From Ruminococcus sp. (GTDB taxonomy: Bacteria > Bacillota > Clostridia > Oscillospirales > Ruminococcaceae), in contig SVNW01000028.1 in the NCBI GenBank assembly GCA_015066745.1, forward strand, positions 1-41,077: 41,077 nt of DNA, written 5' to 3'. Made by a program: the position numbers and the translations under genes. Positions 8,271-16,161 of the stretch are shown piece by piece (position 1 is the first letter of the stretch; each line of letters opens with the position of its first letter). The notes below the pieces were generated by a model that saw nothing but the letters and a program-made list of their open reading frames with translations, was not told where the DNA came from and made no database searches.

Positions 8271-9188
8271 TTACTTAATATTTTCAATTATCTTATCACA
8301 CTCATCATAATCAACATCTTGTATAAAAATAACATAGATAATATTGCCTTTTGTATAATTAACAACATATTGATTATCTTCTTGGCTTAAAATCGCTTTT
8401 GTTCCATTCACTGTTATTTCACTTAGGTTAAATTCATTACATGGAACAGAAATTGTTCCCATTTCATTTGGATAATAATTGTATGAAAAGTATATAGAAC
8501 TTTTTCCTTTCATGAAAGTAAAACGATTATCTACTTCATTACAATCATTTGAATGGCTCATCTCTTTCAACTCAAACCCTTTTGGCAAGTAAAACGGAAT
8601 ATCAGGAGTATAGCCATTTTGTTGGCATTGAGTCTTTATTCCGTATGGGTCATCTTCGGAAACCGGAATTTCGATAGTTTTTTTAAAATTAACCGGAAAA
8701 TATTCTTCCGCTATTTCAATTGCAAGTGTCATGATATTTGATTCGTTTTTGGTAATATCTCTTAGGATACTATCTATAGCCAATAACACTGCAATAACCG
8801 ATAACACAACGGTAGCGACTTTTTTTAATATAGCAAACTTTTTCTTTTTGTTTTCCGCTTTTATTTTATCTATCATTTTTTCAAATTTTTTATCCGTATC
8901 AGCTTTGTCACTATCATCTGTCTGAGTATAAGACTCCGATAATTTTTTTGTTTTTGGAAATTCTTTGATTGTTTTCTGAGCAATTTTATAGATGTTTTTT
9001 TTCAAACCTCTTTTTATAAAAATCTTATGCGAATTTTTTTGCACTAAAATAAATACTTCTTTGGTGCATTTTCTTGCATCATTTTTATTTTTCAGATATG
9101 CATGGCACAAGCGGTATATATCAGTATAGTATTTTTCGGCAACAATCCGCATCAGAAACAAGCTGTCGTTATTATCTGTGTTTTTCAA
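8271..9188 (-). CDS. Chimera: degenerate ECF sigma-2 domain + TM + DUF4367 sensor
   Basis: This 305-residue protein has an unusual build. Residues ~8-80 align without gaps to the ECF sigma factor encoded two genes upstream: over residues 16-46, 22 of 31 positions are identical, including KYY, YRLC, LKNK and EVF. The acidic pair E39-D40 and Q43 of the real sigma are R39-K40 and K43 here, reversing charge in the part of region 2 that normally meets RNA polymerase. No sigma-4 domain exists. A Lys-rich linker precedes one membrane helix (~122-141), then an outer domain (~150-305) matching the DUF4367 neighbour (DPYGI.T.CQ, YTPD.PFYLP.GFEL.EM). The start is TTG with AAAGGTGAT just upstream, 10 bases after the DUF4367 gene. 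It could be a membrane-tethered sigma decoy, a co-anti-sigma, or a decaying fusion. Confidence 0.8.
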   Translation of the reverse strand: MKNTDNNDSLFLMRIVAEKYYTDIYRLCHAYLKNKNDARKCTKEVFILVQKNSHKIFIKRGLKKNIYKIAQKTIKEFPKTKKLSESYTQTDDSDKADTDKKFEKMIDKIKAENKKKKFAILKKVATVVLSVIAVLLAIDSILRDITKNESNIMTLAIEIAEEYFPVNFKKTIEIPVSEDDPYGIKTQCQQNGYTPDIPFYLPKGFELKEMSHSNDCNEVDNRFTFMKGKSSIYFSYNYYPNEMGTISVPCNEFNLSEITVNGTKAILSQEDNQYVVNYTKGNIIYVIFIQDVDYDECDKIIENIK

Positions 9189-9198
9189 AATATCACCT

Positions 9199-10035
9199 TT
9201 ATCCTATACTGTTAATGATCTTATCGATCTCATCAAAATCAACATATTGAAAATCTATAAAATAGGTTATTTTATTTTTATAATAATCAACCGTATACCC
9301 GTTTTCTCTTTTAACTAAAGCTGCTTGTGCACCATTTATTGTGATTACTGTACATTCAGATTCATCATATCTTAATGGCATACTATCCGACATATTTGGG
9401 TCATAATTATAATTAAATAAAATACAGCTTGTTCCTTTTTTAAACTTAAAAGCGTTAAAACGAGAATCAAAGTCATAATTTGAAGGAGTTGACTGATGCA
9501 TCTCCATCAACTCAAAACCTTCCGGTAAATAAAACGGAACATCGGGAGTGTATTTGTATTTTTGACATTCCGTCCTTATTCCATATGGGTCGTTTTCGGA
9601 AACAGGGAGTTTGATTACTTTGTTATTGTCGATCGAGAAACTGTTTTCTGCAATATTTACTGCAAGTGTCAGAATGCTTTCGTTGGTTGTCGCTCTTACA
9701 ATAGTGTTTGTAGTAAACAGCACTATAACAGAAGCGACAGCAACAACAGCTTTCTTTGATATATTAAACTTTTTCCTTTTGTTCACTGAATCGTTATAGA
9801 GTTCGTCATTTATATCGCTCATTAGCTTATCAATACTTTTTTGAATATCAATTTCTTCTGATTCGTCATATCCTTGCATTTCAAGCAGAAAGTCAACAAT
9901 TTCATCGACTCCGTCAACATCACCTTTTTTAATTTTTCTGTTGAGTTCTTTCATGCTTGTTTCTATTGCTTTTTCTTCGATCTCTGTACTAAGCAAAAAA
10001 TCCTTTACGAAGTCCCTCTCCACTTTTTTGCTCAT
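9199..10035 (-). CDS. DUF4367 membrane protein, probable anti-sigma factor
   Basis: This 278-residue single-pass protein has a cytoplasmic N-terminal half (1-90, acidic and helical, VDEIVDFLLEMQG), one membrane helix at ~95-113, and an extracytoplasmic DUF4367 domain at ~118-278 with PYGIRTECQ and FYLPEGFELMEM. Such proteins sit directly downstream of ECF sigma genes in many Clostridia and are believed to hold the sigma at the membrane; here that role rests on position and topology. No zinc-binding HxxxCxxC motif typical of ZAS anti-sigmas is present. The start follows GAGGAGGAAAAAAAC. The gene is 105 bases after the sigma gene and 10 bases before the chimera, so the three form one transcription unit. 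Confidence 0.8.
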   Translation of the reverse strand: MSKKVERDFVKDFLLSTEIEEKAIETSMKELNRKIKKGDVDGVDEIVDFLLEMQGYDESEEIDIQKSIDKLMSDINDELYNDSVNKRKKFNISKKAVVAVASVIVLFTTNTIVRATTNESILTLAVNIAENSFSIDNNKVIKLPVSENDPYGIRTECQKYKYTPDVPFYLPEGFELMEMHQSTPSNYDFDSRFNAFKFKKGTSCILFNYNYDPNMSDSMPLRYDESECTVITINGAQAALVKRENGYTVDYYKNKITYFIDFQYVDFDEIDKIINSIG

Positions 10036-10140
10036 GTTTTTTTCCTCCTCTATATAGTAATGATTTTTTTACACTGATTTCTTGCAAAAAATAAAAACTT
10101 TTTTATTTTCAGATATCCATACAAAATACAGTGCTTTTAT

Positions 10141-10668
10141 TTAGCTATTTTCACCAAGGCTTTTTAATAATTTTGCCTTTATTCTGGTCATTCTTGAATA
10201 AAAAGCATTCAATGTCATATTATGTTTTTTTGCAATGATATCCGGATCTAATTGATTCTGATAAAAATCCACTAGTATCTCTTTTTCGATTTTATTTAAA
10301 AATGTAAACTGTTCGAGTAAATCGGTTATTGACTGGTCTTTATCATCAAAAAATATTTCACGATATGAGAATTTTTCATCATCAATGAGATTTTCTATAT
10401 CAATATCGCTTCTGTTATAGTCCTGATTTTTTCTTCTGTATTCTTTTATTTTATTCTTTGCGACAGCATAAAGCCATTTTTTAATTTCGTCTCCAATGGT
10501 GAGCTTTTCTGATTTCTGACAAAATACTGCAAACACTTCCTGTGTGCAATCCTCTGCGTCCATTTTGTTTTTTAGATGCGCTCTGCAAAGTCTGTAAACA
10601 TCGTTATAGTATTTTGCCGCAACACTGTGTATGAGAAATTCGGTGTCTGTATTTTTAAAGTCGTCCAA
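10141..10668 (-). CDS. ECF-type RNA polymerase sigma factor
   Basis: This is a 175-residue ECF sigma factor, within the family's usual length. Sigma-2 covers residues ~10-80 with the standard DAEDCTQEVF, then WLYAVAKNKIKEYRR. Sigma-4 at ~112-170 ends in a helix-turn-helix (IIAKKHNMTLNAFYSRMTRIK). An open frame reaches a GTG at 10725, but that codon overlaps the likely start of transcription and lacks a spaced ribosome binding site. The TTG at 10668 has AAGGTGG 9 bases upstream and mirrors the TTG start of the paralogous chimera. It should be held inactive by the DUF4367 partner until an external signal arrives. Target promoters are unknown; the two adjacent dockerin genes are natural candidates. 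Confidence 0.85.
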   Translation of the reverse strand: MDDFKNTDTEFLIHSVAAKYYNDVYRLCRAHLKNKMDAEDCTQEVFAVFCQKSEKLTIGDEIKKWLYAVAKNKIKEYRRKNQDYNRSDIDIENLIDDEKFSYREIFFDDKDQSITDLLEQFTFLNKIEKEILVDFYQNQLDPDIIAKKHNMTLNAFYSRMTRIKAKLLKSLGENS

Positions 10669-10737
10669 TCTATCACCCCACCTTTTAAAACAATTTTCAG
10701 AATTTACAGAGTCGTTATGATACACTTCCCCCTATAA

Positions 10738-10766
10738 TATATATGTCGAAAAAAGGGCAATTTCTT
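10738..10766 (-). promoter_or_regulatory. Candidate promoter of the sigma/DUF4367 operon
   Basis: On the minus strand TTGCCC and TTATAG are separated by 17 bases, with the -10 just before a G-rich start region (around 10735). An untranslated leader of roughly 60 bases would precede the TTG start. The -10 is imperfect, so an alternative sigma (possibly autoregulation) cannot be excluded. Confidence 0.4.
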
Positions 10767-10888
10767 TCAAGGAAAAAAATATTTGTATGATTATACATAT
10801 TTCTACATATGTTTTTGTATTAAATCAACTATAAAATGTGATGCTTTAAATAAATTTCGGTACAGGCAGGGGAGATGCTTAATTTATA

Positions 10889-10911
10889 TTGAAATCAGTA
10901 TGGATTTGTAG
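10889..10911 (+). promoter_or_regulatory. Relic copy of the 13.0-kb promoter lacking its -10
   Basis: These 23 bases match 13029-13051 (the -35 and spacer of the Nudix gene promoter) at 20 of 23 positions, but the following hexamer is AGTGCA instead of TATAAT. No plus-strand gene follows. The rest of 10726-10987 shows no coding sequence. Confidence 0.45.
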
Positions 10912-10987
10912 AGTGCATTTTCATAAGATTGCAGAATAAACGGTTGAGAAGACAGAAAAATTTTAAAATTTTCAGGAATATAAAAAC

Positions 10988-11029
10988 GACCGCTGTCATG
11001 ATACATTTCGTATCTTTATGACAGCGGTC
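10988..11029. terminator. Terminator of the LRR-dockerin gene
   Basis: A perfect 12-bp stem, GACCGCTGTCAT (10988-10999) with ATGACAGCGGTC (11018-11029), plus an inner GATAC/GTATC pair. It is flanked by T-runs on both strands. Confidence 0.85.
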
Positions 11030-11078
11030 ATTTTTATCTGAAAAATATTTTAAAACAAAATATTATCTTTTAATTTTT

Positions 11079-12824
11079 TTACTGCAAACCAAGAGTCACA
11101 TCATCTTTTGAAATATACTGTTTAAAATGTGCAAGGTCTGCGAGGTTTACATCTCCATCGCCATTAACATCAGCAGCTTTCAACGCACTTTCATCTAAAG
11201 ATGCATCGTCTAAAAGATGAAGTGAAAGAAGTGAAAGATCTGTAAGATCGGTTGTCATGTCGGAGTTAAGGTCACCGTAAACTGTTTCTTCGATCAGATC
11301 AACAGTTTTAACATTTCCGGGAACGGTAACCGGTTTAAATAAGTCACTGTTCCTGAAAGCATTTTCCTCGATGTTTTCCGGAGTATTGATGAATTCTACT
11401 GATTTTAATGAACTGCAATAAGCAAAAGCGAGTTGTCCTACAGATTTAATTTCTCCGTTTAACTTAACGCTTTCGAGTTTAGGACAGTCAAGAAATGTTC
11501 CGTTATAGATTTCTGTTATACCTTCCGGAATAGTGATATCCGTTATTTTACTACCGGCAAAAGCATAATCGCTTATGTATGTAACACTATCAGGAATAAT
11601 TATCGATGAACACTTTGCACTCATAAATGCATGCCCTTTTATTGCTTCAACATTTTCAGGAACAGTATATGTACTGTCCGTTTTTCCCTCAGGATAGTGC
11701 AACAGTTCTTTTCCGTCTTTTGTGAACCATACACCGTCAATACTTTTATAACTTTCATTTTCTTCTGATACATCAATAGTTTCAAGTGATGCACATTCCA
11801 CAAATACACCATAATCAAGCTGTTTTACTCCGGAAGGTATATATACTGACTTAAGAGATGTACAACCTGAAAATGCATCAAAGCTTATAGAAGTAACGCT
11901 TTCAGGAATATCTATAGACACCATATCCTTAAATCCGCCAAATGCAGAACTGCCTATTGCTGTAATACCATCAGATATAACGACTTTTCTGACATAACTA
12001 TCATAATAATACCATGGATTATTATACTTAATTTCGCCGGTACCTTCTATCTTAAGTACATTTTTTTCAAGTGTCCAGGTAATCAGTTCTCCGTACTTAC
12101 CGGACACCGATACACCATCTGTCAGCTCTGTACCATAATGAAGCTGAAGATCAGAATTACTGAAAGTTTCTGTTACATTATCTATATCATTCCACTGTTC
12201 TTTGGTTCCTGTATAATATACATCAGAAAGTTGTATGCAACGCTTAAAAATATCAGAACCTATAGATTCAATATTTTTTCCAAACGATACTGATATCAGC
12301 GATAACGAATTTGCAAAAGCACCTTTATCTAATTCTTTTACGCTGTCACAAAGTTTTAACGATAAAAGCTGTGAAGAATGGAAAGCATTTTCTGATATTT
12401 TTTCTACACTGTCAGGAACAACATAATCCATATCAGTTCTGCCTGTTGGATATCTTACAAGTTCTTTCATGTCACTGCTGAAAAGCACACCGTCAACAGA
12501 TTTGTAATTCTTGTTTTCAGGGTCAACATTTATATTTGTAAGAGCAAAGCAGTACATAAAAGCAGAAGCGTCAATATTTTCAACACTTGCCGGTATTTCT
12601 ATTGTGTTTAAATTTTCGCAATTGTAAAACATCTCTTTCCCGATACTCTTTATTCCGTCCGGAAGCTTTACAGTTTCAACTTCCCAATTATCTCTGAACG
12701 TATCGGAAGTGATGTATTCAATACTTGTAACCGGTGTTTCTTCGAGTGCATATACCGGATATACTCCACTCATTGTCAGAATAGATATTGCTGCGAGTAC
12801 ACTTAAAATTTTTTTGTTATTCAT
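11079..12824 (-). CDS. Secreted BspA-type leucine-rich-repeat protein with dockerin
   Basis: This 581-residue exported protein has a signal peptide (MNNKKILSVLAAISIL, probable cleavage after VYA at ~26), then many BspA/TpLRR-type LRR_5 repeats of ~23 residues in two blocks (roughly 30-215 and 265-500). Typical units read IGSSAFGGFKDMVSIDIPES and ISDYAFAGSKITDITIPEG. A linker contains a YTGTKEQWNDI segment. A C-terminal type I dockerin (~515-581) has DLNSDMTTDLTDL and DVNGDGDVNLADL. BspA-type repeats usually mediate surface adhesion, and the dockerin would attach the protein to a cohesin scaffold. The start is clear (AAAGGAG 9 bases before the ATG). Its -10 region may be TGGTATTAT, upstream on the minus strand; no good -35 was seen. 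Confidence 0.9.
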   Translation of the reverse strand: MNNKKILSVLAAISILTMSGVYPVYALEETPVTSIEYITSDTFRDNWEVETVKLPDGIKSIGKEMFYNCENLNTIEIPASVENIDASAFMYCFALTNINVDPENKNYKSVDGVLFSSDMKELVRYPTGRTDMDYVVPDSVEKISENAFHSSQLLSLKLCDSVKELDKGAFANSLSLISVSFGKNIESIGSDIFKRCIQLSDVYYTGTKEQWNDIDNVTETFSNSDLQLHYGTELTDGVSVSGKYGELITWTLEKNVLKIEGTGEIKYNNPWYYYDSYVRKVVISDGITAIGSSAFGGFKDMVSIDIPESVTSISFDAFSGCTSLKSVYIPSGVKQLDYGVFVECASLETIDVSEENESYKSIDGVWFTKDGKELLHYPEGKTDSTYTVPENVEAIKGHAFMSAKCSSIIIPDSVTYISDYAFAGSKITDITIPEGITEIYNGTFLDCPKLESVKLNGEIKSVGQLAFAYCSSLKSVEFINTPENIEENAFRNSDLFKPVTVPGNVKTVDLIEETVYGDLNSDMTTDLTDLSLLSLHLLDDASLDESALKAADVNGDGDVNLADLAHFKQYISKDDVTLGLQ

Positions 12825-13146
12825 ACCAATTACTCCTTTAAATATAATTATAAAAGATTTTATATATTAATAATACCATACAATGGCTGAAATATCTATA
12901 TATAAAACATAAAATTTTTTGAAAATTTTTAGATATTTTTTCTAAATTTCTGTTTCGAAATAGTGGTTGTGATATTTTATTTTGTTATTTATGAAAGGCT
13001 TATCGAATATGAGTTTTACGAATTAAGGTTGAGATCAGCATAGATTTGTAGTATAATATGTTATGTAATAAAGAAAATATAAAAAATATCACCCCTGATA
13101 TTTCAAAGGTGATTAAAAAAATTATTTTAAAGGAGTATAACCTGGT
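12825..13146. other. Divergent intergenic region with Nudix promoter and leader hairpin
   Basis: This 322-base gap has no coding sequence. It contains AT-rich upstream DNA of the LRR-dockerin gene, the plus-strand promoter at 13029-13057, and a leader of ~80 bases with a short ATCACC/GGTGAT hairpin (about 13089-13114) before the Nudix gene. Confidence 0.6.
13029..13057 (+). promoter_or_regulatory. Promoter of the NudC-like gene
   Basis: TTGAGA (13029-13034) and TATAAT (13052-13057) are separated by 17 bases. It shares GATTTGTAGTATAATAT with the DUF1846 promoter. Confidence 0.8.
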
Positions 13147-13989
13147 ATGATGCACGAAATAGGAAAAGGAAGATATGATAATGCATATAAAAATATTTCA
13201 CCTAAATCAACAGATATAGTGCTTTGCTATAAGGACAGGGATATAATAGTAAAAGAAAACAGTGATGAAATTTCATTTCTGACATACGGAGAAGTACTTT
13301 CACAAGCTCCTGATATAGCTCAGAATTATATATACCTTTTTAAAATAGATGATACTTCATATTTTCTTATACCACAGACAGAAAATATCGAGCTTGAAAA
13401 CACACGCCGTATATACATACGTCCTTTCAGAGAAATGGCACCGCTTACAAATGTATTTGCAGGCATGACAGGTTTTCAGCTCAGAAACTGGTACAACACG
13501 ATAAAATACTGTTCTTCATGCGGTAAACCACTTGTTCACGATACAAAAGAACGAATGCTTCGCTGTACAGACTGCGGTCATATGGAATATCCTAAAATAT
13601 GTCCTGCGGTAATAGTAGGTGTTATCAGCAACGACCGTATTCTTCTCACAAAGTACGCTCGTGGAGAACACACACGTTACGGTCTTGTTGCAGGATTTGC
13701 TGAGATAGGGGAGACTATCGAGGAAACAGTAGTGCGTGAAGTTATGGAAGAAACAGGACTCAGAGTAAGTCGTGTAAAGTACTACAAAAGCCAGCCCTGG
13801 TCACTTACCGATACTTTACTTTTCGGATTCTGGGCAGAAATTGACGGCGATGACGCAGTTTTTCTTGACGAAGAAGAACTTGCCAGCGCACAGTGGTTTT
13901 CACGAAATGACGTAGTAGACGAAAACTCAATAAGTCTTACCGGTGAGATGATGAGAGTGTTTAAAGAGGGAGCAAAAATATTTGACTAA
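13147..13989 (+). CDS. nudC: NudC-type NAD+/NADH diphosphatase (Nudix hydrolase)
   Basis: This 280-residue enzyme should split NADH or NAD+ into NMN(H) and AMP, and in the NudC family also removes NAD caps from RNA 5' ends. A zinc ribbon is formed by C122, C125, C140 and C143. The Nudix box spans about 182-204 (GFAEIGETIEE ... EVMEETG). The family marker SQPW is at 215-218. In characterised NudC proteins SQPW is followed by PFPxS; here it continues SLTDT, so cap or NADH specificity may differ. AAGGAG 10 bases upstream supports the ATG at 13147; a second ATG follows directly. The stop lies only two bases from the stop of the convergent gene. Confidence 0.85.
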   Translation: MMHEIGKGRYDNAYKNISPKSTDIVLCYKDRDIIVKENSDEISFLTYGEVLSQAPDIAQNYIYLFKIDDTSYFLIPQTENIELENTRRIYIRPFREMAPLTNVFAGMTGFQLRNWYNTIKYCSSCGKPLVHDTKERMLRCTDCGHMEYPKICPAVIVGVISNDRILLTKYARGEHTRYGLVAGFAEIGETIEETVVREVMEETGLRVSRVKYYKSQPWSLTDTLLFGFWAEIDGDDAVFLDEEELASAQWFSRNDVVDENSISLTGEMMRVFKEGAKIFD

Positions 13990-13991
13990 AC

Positions 13992-14444
13992 TTAGCTTAA
14001 CATTTCCCCCTCAAGATATGAGCAACGCAGATAATCCGGGTTGCTGTAGTAAACGTTTGAGTTGAAATAAGAAATTTCGTCACTTATAAATGATGAAAAT
14101 ACGTCTATAAGTGTCTGTTCTATATCACCGTCTTCACACACATCAGTAATCAAAGTCTGATAAACACTTCCTATGGAAAGATATGATGGAACAGTATATT
14201 TACATTCTGCAACCGAATCATATTCACCGTCTTTTATTTCATACTGCTCGATCAGTTCATCTGAAACCTGTTCAAATGATAAACAGTGATTTACTTGTGC
14301 GATCCTTAACTGCCTTGATATATCTGATTTTGTAAAATATTTTATAATATCACATCGTTTGTTTTTGGTTTTTCGTGCAGTAAATTCAAGTAACGAGCAT
14401 ACATAATAAATATCATTAATTTTTTCCGGTGACAGTTGTATCAT
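13992..14444 (-). CDS. Hypothetical protein
   Basis: I do not recognise this acidic, Tyr/Ser-rich protein of about 150 residues. No signal peptide or membrane segment is visible. It has segments such as LLEFTARKTKNKRCDI and DVFSSFISDEISYFNSN and is probably a soluble helical cytoplasmic protein. The start is uncertain: a TTG at 14465, an ATG at 14456 touching GAAAGGA, and an ATG at 14444 spaced 12 bases from it are all in frame. I prefer 14444. It is convergent with the NudC-like gene and tail-to-tail with no terminator between. Confidence 0.5.
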   Translation of the reverse strand: MIQLSPEKINDIYYVCSLLEFTARKTKNKRCDIIKYFTKSDISRQLRIAQVNHCLSFEQVSDELIEQYEIKDGEYDSVAECKYTVPSYLSIGSVYQTLITDVCEDGDIEQTLIDVFSSFISDEISYFNSNVYYSNPDYLRCSYLEGEMLS

Positions 14445-14525
14445 TAACGTATTCATTCCTTTCAATTCAGTATTGTTTTTTCTTCATTTAGATTATAACA
14501 AATACATTAAAGAGTTGTCAATAAA

Positions 14526-14561
14526 ATATGCGTCTGACGTTCCAATCAATCAGACGCATAT
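14526..14561. terminator. Terminator of the glnN/ABC-F unit
   Basis: A perfect 12-bp stem, ATATGCGTCTGA (14526-14537) with TCAGACGCATAT (14550-14561), is followed by T-runs in both directions. It sits just past the stop of the ABC-F gene. Confidence 0.85.
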
Positions 14562-14569
14562 TTTTTATA

Positions 14570-16123
14570 TTAAATTATTTTTGTAGTCCAGCTTTCCAAA
14601 TTCCATATATCAGTTGCGATATCTTCATAAAATTCCGGTTCATGACTTACAAGTACGATAGTACCTTTAAATTTCTGCAAAGCCTCTTTGAGTGATTCTT
14701 TTGCAAGTACGTCAAGATGGTTTGTAGGTTCGTCAAGTACAAGCAGGTTAAATTCCTGAAGCATAAGATGACAAAGTCTTACTTTTGCGTTTTCACCACC
14801 TGAAAGAACTTTCATCTGTGATGTTATGTGTTCGGTTGTAAGTCCGCAACGTGCAAGAGCGGCACGTACTTCTGCATTTGTCATTGAAGGGTATTCGTCC
14901 CATATCTCTTGAAGTGCGGTTTTTGATGATGCTTCTTCTTCCTGTTTGAAATATCCGTACTTTACAAACTGGTCGTGTTCGACAGTTCCCTGAATAGGTT
15001 TTATAATACCGAGCAGAGTTTTGATAAGAGTGGACTTTCCAAGACCGTTTACGCCCTTGATAGCAACTTTCTGATTTCGTTCTATCTGAAGATCTACAGC
15101 TCTTGTAAGTGGTTCGTCATAACCGAGTATGAGATCTTTTGCTTCGATAACAACTTTACCCGGAGTTCTTGCAGACTGGAAAGAAAACGAAGGTTTTACC
15201 TTTTCTTTTGCTATAGTGATGATCTCCATGTTTTCAAGTTTTTTCTGCCTTGAACGTGCCATGGTAGCAGTTGCGGCTCTTGCTTTGTTTTTAGCGATGA
15301 ACTCCTGAAGATGTGCTATTTCTTTCTGCTGTTTTTCATATGCCTGTTCTGTCTGACGTTTCTTGAGTTCGTACATTCTCTTGAAATCTTCGTAGTTTCC
15401 GGTATAACGTGTCAGAACAGCATTTTCTATATTGTAGATAACATTTACCACAGAGTTCATAAACGGAACGTCATGAGAAACAAGTATAAATGCGTTTTCA
15501 TAATTCTGCAGGAAATTCTGTAACCATGCTATGTGGTTTTCGTCAAGAAAGTTTGTAGGTTCGTCAAGAATAAGGATCATCGGATTTTCAAGAAGGAGTT
15601 TTGTAAGCAGAACTTTTGCTCTCTGTCCGCCCGAAAGTTGGGAAACATCATGATCAAGACCTATTTCACCAAGACCGAGACCGTTTGCGTATTCGGTTAT
15701 CTTGCTGTCTATGGTGTAGTAACCGCTCTGTTCGAGAATTTCCTGTATTTCGCCTACGTTTTCCATGAGTTCTGCCATTTCTTCATCTGAAACATCAGCC
15801 ATTTTTTCATAGGCATCAAGCATTTCTTTTTCAAGATCTGCAAGATGGCTGAAAGCTTCTCTGAGAACTTCACGGATAGTTTTTCCGGGAGTAAGAGTGC
15901 TGTACTGGTCAAGATAACCTGTAGTAATATGTTTACACCATTCTATTTTTCCCTCGTCAGGCATAAGTTTACCTGTTATTATGTTCAGAAAGGTTGTTTT
16001 TCCTTCGCCGTTTGCACCTACAAGGCCAACGTGTTCACCTTTCAGGAGTCTGAAAGAGGAGTCTTCAAGAATTCTTCTTGCTCCAAATCCATGTGTTACA
16101 TTTTCAACATTGAGAATACTCAT
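14570..16123 (-). CDS. ABC-F family ATPase (ribosome-associated type)
   Basis: This 517-residue soluble protein has two ABC ATPase domains and no membrane segments. The first Walker A (GANGEGKT) is near 36-43, its signature LSGGQ near 163 and Walker B ILDEPTN near 185. The second Walker A (GVNGLGKS) is near 355-362, followed by LSGGE and LVLDEPTN. Between them lies a charged helical linker (~245-305) with KKRQTEQAYEKQQKE, the P-site tRNA interaction motif of ABC-F factors. Such proteins act on stalled ribosomes as translation factors or antibiotic-protection proteins; the sequence resembles the housekeeping YbiT/YkpA-like branch more than resistance types, but that is a judgement. It starts behind AAGGAGC, 38 bases after glnN on the same strand, so it is probably co-transcribed. 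Confidence 0.9.
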   Translation of the reverse strand: MSILNVENVTHGFGARRILEDSSFRLLKGEHVGLVGANGEGKTTFLNIITGKLMPDEGKIEWCKHITTGYLDQYSTLTPGKTIREVLREAFSHLADLEKEMLDAYEKMADVSDEEMAELMENVGEIQEILEQSGYYTIDSKITEYANGLGLGEIGLDHDVSQLSGGQRAKVLLTKLLLENPMILILDEPTNFLDENHIAWLQNFLQNYENAFILVSHDVPFMNSVVNVIYNIENAVLTRYTGNYEDFKRMYELKKRQTEQAYEKQQKEIAHLQEFIAKNKARAATATMARSRQKKLENMEIITIAKEKVKPSFSFQSARTPGKVVIEAKDLILGYDEPLTRAVDLQIERNQKVAIKGVNGLGKSTLIKTLLGIIKPIQGTVEHDQFVKYGYFKQEEEASSKTALQEIWDEYPSMTNAEVRAALARCGLTTEHITSQMKVLSGGENAKVRLCHLMLQEFNLLVLDEPTNHLDVLAKESLKEALQKFKGTIVLVSHEPEFYEDIATDIWNLESWTTKII

Positions 16124-16161
16124 TTATAAAAGCTCCTTGATATGTTATGACTTATTATGTG

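Noticed and set aside
10086..10110. Terminator between the sigma and DUF4367 genes
   Set aside because: The inverted repeat is almost only A/T and would be weak; the genes are more likely co-transcribed.
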